Positions 1 to 5,448 of a DNA stretch of 5,448 nt are shown here, one piece after another. A program made the position numbers and the translations under genes. Source of the DNA: Chitinophagaceae bacterium. GTDB lineage: Bacteria > Bacteroidota > Bacteroidia > Chitinophagales > Chitinophagaceae. Every line of letters starts with the position of its first letter. The first letter of the stretch is position 1. The notes under the pieces are model-generated. The model was not told the DNA's origin and did not search any database. It was given only the letters and a program-made list of their open reading frames with translations. The DNA is taken from positions 1 through 5,448 of the forward strand of contig VIKJ01000148.1 in NCBI GenBank assembly GCA_008080615.1. Reading direction: 5' to 3'.

Positions 1-604
1 ATTGAATTCTTCTATCGATTACCCATTTTTCTAATTTAAAATCGGGAATGCCATACCTAAGTAAACCTCCAGGCAATTCATCTCTTTCAAAAACTGTTAC
101 ACTATGACCCGCATAGTTTAATTGCGCTGCAGCTGCTAAACCTGCAGGCCCAGATCCAATAACGGCAATTTTTTTACCTGTTTTTACATTCGGTTTTTTG
201 GGTTGAACAAAACCTTTATCGAATGCAATCTCAATAATATGTTTTTCAATTTCCTCAATAGTTACAGGAGGTTGATTAATGCCTAATACACAAGCACTCT
301 CACAAGGTGCTGGGCAAATTCTTCCAGTAAATTCAGGAAAATTATTGGTGGCCGATAAAATTTCATAAGCTTCTTTCCAACTCTTGCGATATACTGCATC
401 ATTGAATTCAGGAATAATATTTCCTAAAGGACATCCATTATGGCAAAATGGTACGCCACAATTCATGCATCTGGCACTCTGTTGATTCAATGACTCTTCC
501 GGTAATCTTTCTACAAATTCCTTATAGTCATTTACCCTTTCTTCAACAGCACGTTTGCTTGGAAGTTCTCTGGTGAATTCTAAAAATCCAGTTGGTTTGC
601 CCAT
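1..604 (-). CDS. gltD: Glutamate synthase small (beta) subunit, N-terminal 201 residues; 3' end outside window
   Basis: This subunit oxidises NAD(P)H on FAD and passes electrons through 4Fe-4S clusters to GltB, in the cytoplasm. The reading frame starts at the ATG at 604-602 (MGKPTGFLEF) and runs off the window, covering about 40% of the usual length of roughly 490 residues. The N-terminal ferredoxin-like domain is complete. It has C46-x2-C49-x4-C54-x3-C58 (in CMNCGVPFC) and C97-x3-C101-x3-C105 (in CPAPCESAC), the cysteine pattern that holds the two low-potential clusters in this family. A Rossmann FAD-binding motif, GSGPAG, follows at residues 150-155, then GGLLRYGIPDFKL at 179-191, a family hallmark. 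The start is 12 bp after the gltB stop, so the genes are almost certainly co-transcribed. No Shine-Dalgarno sequence precedes the ATG. Related GltD-like subunits occur in other enzymes (PreT, NfnB), but adjacency to gltB settles the identity. Confidence 0.97.
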   Translation of the reverse strand, partial: MGKPTGFLEFTRELPSKRAVEERVNDYKEFVERLPEESLNQQSARCMNCGVPFCHNGCPLGNIIPEFNDAVYRKSWKEAYEILSATNNFPEFTGRICPAPCESACVLGINQPPVTIEEIEKHIIEIAFDKGFVQPKKPNVKTGKKIAVIGSGPAGLAAAAQLNYAGHSVTVFERDELPGGLLRYGIPDFKLEKWVIDRRIQ

Positions 605-616
605 GTTACTATTGCT

Positions 617-3600
617 TTATTTGCTTAACAATGCTGCTTTGCGTTTTTGTAATACTTTTTTATAATCAGAAGGAAATACTTTCACAAAATTTTTCAATTG
701 ATTGTCTAAGTCGTTTAAAATAAATTTGGCTACTGTGCTATTGGTATAAGTTAAGTGTTTGCTAATCATTGATTGAATGGTATGAATATCGTCTTCGTTT
801 AATGGGTCTAATTCTACCATTTCTTTATTGCATTTGCCAGAAAATGTATTGTTAACATCATAGATATATGCAATTCCACCACTCATTCCTGCAGCAAAAT
901 TTCTTCCTGTATCACCCAGTATTATTGCAGTGCCTCCAGTCATATATTCACAGCCATGATCACCCACACCTTCTACAACAACACTGGCGCCTGAATTACG
1001 TACTGCAAATCTTTCACCTGCTTTTCCTCTAATATATGCTTCACCAGAAGTGGCTCCATACAGTGCCACGTTTCCTATAATGCTATTCTCTTCTGCAGTA
1101 AAAGATGCTTGTGTAGATGGATAAACAATGAGTTTTGCGCCACTAAGTCCTTTACCAAAATAATCATTGGCATCGCCTTCTAATTCTAGTGTTAAGCCCT
1201 TGGTATTAAATGCACCAAAGCTTTGTCCTGCTGTTCCAGTAAATTTAAAATGTATACTATCTGCAGGTAAACCATCGCCCTTATAAACTTTAGTAATCTC
1301 ATTAGAAACAATCGTACCCACTGTTCTGTCGGTATTTTTTATTTCAAAAGAAGCCGTTACTTTTTGTTTGGTATCAATGGCTTGTTTAGCTGCAGCTAAT
1401 AATTGCCAATCTAATACTTCGGCAATACCATGATCTTGTTCTTCTTGTTTATATAAACCTGTGTACAATGACTCTGGTTCTTTGTAAAGTACTTTTGATA
1501 AATCAAGATGCTTGTATTTCCAATGGGTGCTATTTTCTTTTTGCTGCAAACATTCTACTTGCCCAATCATTTCATTCACTGTTCTAAATCCTAATTCGGC
1601 CATGATTTCTCTCAGTTCCTGTGTAATGAATTTGAAAAAATTTACCACATGATCAGGGTCGCCTGTAAATCTTTTGCGCAATGTTTCATCTTGTGTAGCA
1701 ACACCAACCGGGCAGGTGTTTAAATGGCATTTTCGCATCATGATACATCCTTCAACAATTAATGCAGCTGTAGCAACGCCCCATTCTTCGGCACCTAGTA
1801 GTGCTGCAATTGCAATATCTCTGCCCGTTTTCATTTGTCCGTCTGCCTGAACTACAACTCGGCTTCTCAATTTATTTTTTACCAATGTTTGATGTGTTTC
1901 TGCTAAGCCAAGTTCCCAAGGAAGCCCCGCGTGTTTTACAGAACTGATAGGAGAGGCACCAGTACCACCATCATGACCAGCTATAAGTACCACATCTGCT
2001 TTTGCTTTTACAACGCCGGCAGCAATAGTACCAACACCTGCTTTTGAAACCAATTTTACATTAATGCGCGCAGCACGATTGGCATTTTTTAAATCGAAAA
2101 TGAGCTGAGCCAAATCTTCAAGTCTTGTTTTTCCTATCCACTCATCTACCTTATAACCTGGTAATTGACCACCTTCACCAGGCTTCGCACCCTGTGCCAT
2201 TTTTATTTGTATTTCATCTGCTTCGGTAAGGTATAATGCAGTTACGCCAAATCTTGCAGAAGCAACTTGTTTAATGGAAGAACGCATAGAATCTCCATTG
2301 GGTAATGGTGTGTAGCGAATTTCGTCTTCACCTCCTTCGCCCGTATTGCTCTTGCCTCCAAGCCTATTCATGGCAATCGCAAGTGTTGTATGTGCTTCCC
2401 AAGACACCGATCCAAAACTCATAGCACCAGTAGCAAAACGTTTGTATATACTTTCTGCAGGTTCTACATCATCAATAGAAATGGCCGGTTTGTTTTTACA
2501 GAATTCAAATTGACTCCTGAGCGTACATGCTCGCTCACTTTGGTCATTAATGATATGTGAATATTTTTTAAATGTAGCGTAGTCGTTTTTTTTGGTAGCT
2601 TCTTGTAATAAGTGAATGGTTTGCGGATTGAATAAATGAAACTCTCCTTTTCTTTTCCATTGATATACGCCACCAACTGGAAGGCGGTCTACTGGCTTAT
2701 CTTTTTTGCTAAATGCAAAAAAATGTTTGGTGAGTGTTTCTCTTGCAATTTCGTCCAGGCCCATTCCTTCAATGCGAGAAGTAGCCCCAGTAAAATAAGT
2801 ATCAACCACCGATTTATTAATACCAATGATTTCAAAAATTTGTGCGCCCTGATAAGATTGAAGTGTTGAAATACCCATTTTAGAAAACACTTTCAATAAC
2901 CCTTCATTTACTGCTTTAATATAATTTTTCTTTAAATGATCAACATCTAGATCTGATTGAATTTTACCACTCATTTTCATTTCTCTAATAGAAGAGAGTG
3001 CCAAATATGGATTGATGGCTGTAGCGCCAAAGCCAACCAAACAAGCAAAATGATGCACTTCCCATACATCGCCTGCTTCTACAATTAAACCTACTTGACC
3101 TCTGTAACCTTTTTTAATCAGGTGGTGGTGAACAGCGGCCGTGGCCAATAGAGAAGGGATGGGAGCGTGATCAGAATCAATTGCTCTATCAGTTAATATA
3201 ATTACTTCAAATCCATCCTGAACAGAATCTACAGCATAACGACATAAGCGATCTAATCCTGCTTTTAATGAACCAGGTTTTCCGTCGGCCCTAAAATAAG
3301 TTTGCAATGTTTTGGCTTGAAAAACACCTGTATCAATACTCCTGATTTTTTCTAATTCATGATTGCTTAAAATAGGCTGCTTTAGCGCAACACTATGACA
3401 AGCCATTGGATCTTCTATCAATAAATTTCCGTTGCTTCCAGCAAAAGTAGCAAGCGACATGACCATTCTTTCTCTTATAGGATCAATGGGCGGATTGGTT
3501 ACTTGTGCAAATAGTTGTTTAAAATAAGCGCTAATATGTTGGGGTTGATCACTGAGTACTGCTAAAGGAGTATCGTTGCCCATGGAGCCAATTGGCTCTT

Positions 3601-5083
3601 TGCCATCAATGGCCATTGGTGCAATAATGGTGTCTAGGTCTTCAGTAGAATAGCCAAAAGCTTTTTGGTATTTAAATACCTGATCGCTTTCTAAATGGGT
3701 AAACATGACTCTTGGTTCGGGCAATTCTTCTAATCGAATTTTATATTTATTTAACCAATCGGCATATGGTTTTTGCGCGCAGATAGTGGCTTTTAGTTCA
3801 TCGTCACTAATAATTCTTCCCTGAGCTAAATCAACCACAAACATTTTACCTGGCTGTAATCTTCCTTTCTCTTTTACATTAGATGGATCAATTGGTAATA
3901 CACCCGTTTCAGAAGCCATGATTACTCTGTCATCGTGCGTAACTGTATAACGAGAAGGTCTCAGTCCATTTCTGTCTAAGGTTGCACCAATAATTTGACC
4001 GTCTGTGAATGATATGGATGCAGGCCCGTCCCAGGGTTCAATCATACAAGCATGGTATTCATAGAATGCTTTTTTAACAGGATCCATATCTCCGTTGCCA
4101 TCCCAAGCTTCTGGAATCAACATCATCATTACATGCGGCAAAGATCTTCCTGTAAGTGTAAGTAATTCAATCATGTTGTCGAGACATGCAGAGTCGGATT
4201 GACCCCCAGAAACAATTGGCAACACCATTTCTAATTCTTCTTTAGAAAAATGGGGTGTAGTAAATCCTGTTTCACTAGACCTTAGCCAGTTGAGGTTGCC
4301 TTGCAACGTATTGATTTCTCCATTATGTGCCATGTACCGAAACGGCTGTGCCAATTTCCAGGAAGGGAATGTATTGGTGGCAAAACGAGAGTGAACTAAT
4401 CCAAATGCAGAAACAACACGTTTGTCATTTAAATCGGGGAAATAATTTCTCACTTGCATACTAGTGAGTTGTCCTTTATATATGATGGTTCTTGCAGAAA
4501 GGGATGCCATATAAAAACCTACCTCATCTTTTCGGGTGCTATTATTGATGGTATGCGATGCGTAGTTGCGAAGGATAAAAAGTTTTCGCTCAAAATCATT
4601 AGTGTTGGTGATGGAATCTGGGCAGCTAATAAATACTTGCTCCATGCACGGTTCAACAGATAGGGCAGAGGGGCCTATATCGTTTTTGTTAACGGGAACT
4701 TTTCTGTAAACTAAAATTTCTAATCCCAGTTTTTCTGCAGCGCGATTAAAAATATCTCTGCACTCTTCTCTAAGGCCAATGGATTTTGGAAAAAAAATCA
4801 TTCCAACTCCATACTTCCCATTTTCTGGAAGATGAACACCTAGTTTAATGCATTCGTCGAAAAAAAATTCATGGGGTATTTGAAACAAAATGCCTGCGCC
4901 ATCTCCTGTATTGTTTTCACATCCACATGCACCTCGGTGCTCCATGTTTTCTAGTACCGTTAAGGCATCTGTAATATGTTGATGTGATTTATGTCCTTTT
5001 ATATTAGCAACAAAGCCAATACCACATGCGTCGTGTTCAAACTCAGGATTGTACAAGCCTCCATCCATAGCAGAATTCATCAT
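617..5083 (-). CDS. gltB: Glutamate synthase large (alpha) subunit, with a short in-frame deletion in the FMN domain
   Basis: It hydrolyses glutamine and channels the ammonia to 2-oxoglutarate, giving two glutamates per cycle with electrons from GltD. The 1488 residues have the family order. A class II amidotransferase domain (about 20-430) has nucleophile C20 in DACGIGF, EHRGACG at 48-54, NNTGDGAG at 57-64 and AHNGEIN at 252-258. A central domain (about 470-760) follows. The FMN synthase domain (about 820-1185) has NTGEGGE at 913-919, K1010, GHDGGTGASP at 1036-1045 and the 3Fe-4S ligands C1113-x5-C1119-x4-C1124. A GXGXG beta-helix (about 1250-1440) ends the protein. C20 should become the mature N-terminus after loss of a 19-residue propeptide. 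M1, M2 and M6 are all possible starts; none has a Shine-Dalgarno sequence, and the longest frame is used. About 19 residues are missing after R987 compared with the family; see the separate entry. Otherwise the frame and length look normal for a Bacteroidota homologue. Confidence 0.97.
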   Translation of the reverse strand: MMNSAMDGGLYNPEFEHDACGIGFVANIKGHKSHQHITDALTVLENMEHRGACGCENNTGDGAGILFQIPHEFFFDECIKLGVHLPENGKYGVGMIFFPKSIGLREECRDIFNRAAEKLGLEILVYRKVPVNKNDIGPSALSVEPCMEQVFISCPDSITNTNDFERKLFILRNYASHTINNSTRKDEVGFYMASLSARTIIYKGQLTSMQVRNYFPDLNDKRVVSAFGLVHSRFATNTFPSWKLAQPFRYMAHNGEINTLQGNLNWLRSSETGFTTPHFSKEELEMVLPIVSGGQSDSACLDNMIELLTLTGRSLPHVMMMLIPEAWDGNGDMDPVKKAFYEYHACMIEPWDGPASISFTDGQIIGATLDRNGLRPSRYTVTHDDRVIMASETGVLPIDPSNVKEKGRLQPGKMFVVDLAQGRIISDDELKATICAQKPYADWLNKYKIRLEELPEPRVMFTHLESDQVFKYQKAFGYSTEDLDTIIAPMAIDGKEPIGSMGNDTPLAVLSDQPQHISAYFKQLFAQVTNPPIDPIRERMVMSLATFAGSNGNLLIEDPMACHSVALKQPILSNHELEKIRSIDTGVFQAKTLQTYFRADGKPGSLKAGLDRLCRYAVDSVQDGFEVIILTDRAIDSDHAPIPSLLATAAVHHHLIKKGYRGQVGLIVEAGDVWEVHHFACLVGFGATAINPYLALSSIREMKMSGKIQSDLDVDHLKKNYIKAVNEGLLKVFSKMGISTLQSYQGAQIFEIIGINKSVVDTYFTGATSRIEGMGLDEIARETLTKHFFAFSKKDKPVDRLPVGGVYQWKRKGEFHLFNPQTIHLLQEATKKNDYATFKKYSHIINDQSERACTLRSQFEFCKNKPAISIDDVEPAESIYKRFATGAMSFGSVSWEAHTTLAIAMNRLGGKSNTGEGGEDEIRYTPLPNGDSMRSSIKQVASARFGVTALYLTEADEIQIKMAQGAKPGEGGQLPGYKVDEWIGKTRLEDLAQLIFDLKNANRAARINVKLVSKAGVGTIAAGVVKAKADVVLIAGHDGGTGASPISSVKHAGLPWELGLAETHQTLVKNKLRSRVVVQADGQMKTGRDIAIAALLGAEEWGVATAALIVEGCIMMRKCHLNTCPVGVATQDETLRKRFTGDPDHVVNFFKFITQELREIMAELGFRTVNEMIGQVECLQQKENSTHWKYKHLDLSKVLYKEPESLYTGLYKQEEQDHGIAEVLDWQLLAAAKQAIDTKQKVTASFEIKNTDRTVGTIVSNEITKVYKGDGLPADSIHFKFTGTAGQSFGAFNTKGLTLELEGDANDYFGKGLSGAKLIVYPSTQASFTAEENSIIGNVALYGATSGEAYIRGKAGERFAVRNSGASVVVEGVGDHGCEYMTGGTAIILGDTGRNFAAGMSGGIAYIYDVNNTFSGKCNKEMVELDPLNEDDIHTIQSMISKHLTYTNSTVAKFILNDLDNQLKNFVKVFPSDYKKVLQKRKAALLSK
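2120..2125 (-). other. Junction of a ~57-bp in-frame deletion in gltB (loop 4 of the FMN domain)
   Basis: Residues 966-991 read AKPGEGGQLPGYKVDEWIGK, then TR (986-987), then directly LEDL (988-991). In the glutamate synthases I remember, from bacteria, cyanobacteria and plants, the arginine is followed by about 19 residues containing STPGV and SPPPHHDIYS before IEDLAQLI. Here R987 (codon 2125-2123) is joined directly to L988 (codon 2122-2120), which takes the place of the usual isoleucine. The frame is kept and the flanks are well conserved. The absence is seen directly; the comparison is from memory of the family. It could be a real deletion or an assembly error. Confidence 0.8.
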
Positions 5084-5089
5084 AACACC

Positions 5090-5102
5090 GAATTAATCGT
5101 GA
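5090..5102. repeat. Start-proximal arm of a 13-bp perfect inverted repeat (partner at 5144-5156)
   Basis: GAATTAATCGTGA here is the exact reverse complement of TCACGATTAATTC at 5144-5156, with 41 bp between the arms. It ends 6 bp before the gltB ATG and contains one complete half and the centre of the promoter palindrome, followed by a degenerate second half. The centres of the two sites are about 47 bp apart. It may be a second binding site for the same regulator. An RNA hairpin is less likely, because the distal arm would lie upstream of the predicted transcription start. Confidence 0.5.
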
Positions 5103-5128
5103 AATAAAAAGTTGGCAGGCAATCCTGA

Positions 5129-5160
5129 CTAAATTACAATTAATCACGATTAATTCAAAA
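5129..5160 (-). promoter_or_regulatory. Probable gltBD promoter, Bacteroidota type
   Basis: On the coding strand TTTTG (5160-5156) is followed by exactly 19 bp and then TAATTTAG (5136-5129). The latter differs at one position from the Bacteroidota -7 consensus TAnnTTTG, and 19 bp is the usual distance from the -33 TTTG. Transcription would start near 5122-5125, giving a leader of about 40 nt before the gltB ATG. No other -33/-7 pair in the intergenic region fits as well. This is pattern matching only, with no transcript data. Confidence 0.5.
5138..5155. promoter_or_regulatory. 18-bp palindrome filling the promoter spacer, probable operator
   Basis: The sequence AATTAATCACGATTAATT has perfect 8-bp arms (AATTAATC and its complement) around a 2-bp centre. 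It occupies almost the whole 19-bp gap between the predicted -33 and -7 elements, so a dimeric protein bound here would block RNA polymerase. Part of it is repeated in inverted orientation at 5090-5102. I do not recognise the motif as that of a named regulator. Confidence 0.45.
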
Positions 5161-5178
5161 CAATATATAAGGAATGCT

Positions 5179-5207
5179 TATTTATTTGAATATTATTCAA
5201 ATAAATA
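5179..5207. repeat. 29-bp AT-rich perfect palindrome upstream of the gltB promoter
   Basis: TATTTATTTGAATA (5179-5192) and its exact reverse complement (5194-5207) flank a single central base at 5193. The centre lies roughly 70 bp upstream of the predicted gltB transcription start, a distance typical of activator sites. It also lies 59 bp beyond the stop codon of the upstream amidase gene. As an RNA hairpin it has only one G-C pair and no U-run after it, so it would be a poor intrinsic terminator. Its function is unknown. Confidence 0.5.
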
Positions 5208-5265
5208 GATAAATGTTTGAAAAAATATCTAAAAATTTGTATGAAAAATCGCAGGCGAGTAGGTT

Positions 5266-5448
5266 TTAAGACTCTGTTGATTTATCTAATTGAAGAATGG
5301 TTTGAATTAAAACATTGGCTCCATTGGCCATATCAGTAGCAGTTGAAAATTCTTTAGGTGAATGACTGATGCCGCCGATGCTCGGAATAAAAATCATAGC
5401 AGAAGGAGCTATTGCGGCTATCTCCTGCGAATCATGCCCAGCACCGCT
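5266..5448 (-). CDS. M20-family amidase (allantoate amidohydrolase / N-carbamoyl-L-amino-acid hydrolase type), C-terminal 60 residues; 5' end outside window
   Basis: The frame enters at the window edge as SGAGHDSQEIA and ends at TAA (5268-5266). Three signatures of the hydantoinase/carbamoylase branch of the M20 metallopeptidases are visible: SGAGHDSQ, whose His is the last metal ligand of the binuclear centre in this family; the strand AMIFIPSIGGISHSP; and a C-terminal helix beginning NGANVLIQTIL. These enzymes cleave the carbamoyl or ureido group of allantoate, ureidoglycine, N-carbamoyl amino acids or beta-ureidopropionate, usually as cytoplasmic dimers. The part that would distinguish the substrate is outside the window, so no symbol is given. 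The gene precedes gltB in the same direction but is separated by 182 bp with a probable promoter, so co-transcription with gltBD is uncertain. Release of ammonia by such an enzyme would fit a neighbouring nitrogen-assimilation operon, which is inference. Confidence 0.85.
   Translation of the reverse strand, partial: SGAGHDSQEIAAIAPSAMIFIPSIGGISHSPKEFSTATDMANGANVLIQTILQLDKSTES

Noticed and set aside
605..616. Separate promoter or terminator between gltB and gltD
   Set aside because: The gap is only 12 bp and has no hairpin or promoter motif; the genes are best read as one operon.
2464..2676. 70-codon open frame on the minus strand inside gltB
   Set aside because: It overlaps gltB in another frame on the same strand, has low-complexity content and no recognisable domain; gltB is clearly the real coding sequence.
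2636..2869. 77-codon open frame on the plus strand
   Set aside because: It is antisense to conserved gltB sequence, and its translation resembles no family I know.
4454..4663. 69-codon open frame on the plus strand
   Set aside because: It is antisense to the GltB amidotransferase domain with no supporting signal; treated as a shadow frame.
4860..4867. Run of eight A (with similar 8-base runs near 2586-2593 and 4790-4797) as possible slippage or frameshift sites
   Set aside because: The gltB frame is intact through all of them and each encodes expected residues, so there is no sign of frameshifting.
5116..5127. Small hairpin CAGG-CAAT-CCTG near the predicted transcription start
   Set aside because: A 4-bp stem is expected by chance and has no further pairing around it.
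5241..5258. Possible intrinsic terminator after the amidase gene (TCGCCTGCGA then TTTTT on the coding strand)
   Set aside because: The arms are only 4 bp with a 2-base centre, so a real hairpin would have about 3 pairs; too weak to call.

Overview
The window reads as ordinary chromosomal DNA from a member of Bacteroidota, and the GltB sequence resembles what I remember of Chitinophagaceae homologues. Three signs support this: the DNA is AT-rich, no start codon has a Shine-Dalgarno sequence, and the best promoter candidate fits the Bacteroidota TTTG-N19-TAnnTTTG pattern rather than an E. coli sigma70 promoter. The placement rests on recalled family sequences, not on a search.

All three genes lie on the minus strand. 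In transcription order they are: the last 60 codons of an M20-family amidase of the allantoate/N-carbamoyl-amino-acid hydrolase type (5266-5448, cut by the window edge); a 182-bp intergenic region with a probable promoter and several inverted repeats (5084-5265); gltB, the glutamate synthase large subunit (617-5083, 1488 residues); and, after only 12 bp, the first 201 codons of gltD, the small subunit (1-604, cut by the window edge). gltB and gltD form one operon. GltB releases ammonia from glutamine and makes glutamate from 2-oxoglutarate on FMN. GltD takes electrons from NAD(P)H through FAD and 4Fe-4S clusters and passes them to GltB. The upstream amidase probably releases ammonia from ureido compounds, so the locus has a nitrogen theme, but the promoter in the gap suggests gltBD is a separate transcription unit.

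The most unusual feature is inside gltB. About 19 residues of a nearly invariant stretch in the FMN domain (the part containing SPPPHHDIYS, within 'loop 4') are missing in frame, although the rest of the protein is intact. The second is the promoter. An 18-bp palindrome fills the spacer between the two predicted promoter elements, an inverted 13-bp copy of it sits just before the gltB start codon, and a separate 29-bp AT-rich palindrome lies upstream. This looks like an operator arrangement for an unidentified regulator. I see no mobile element, CRISPR array, RNA gene or unknown gene cluster.
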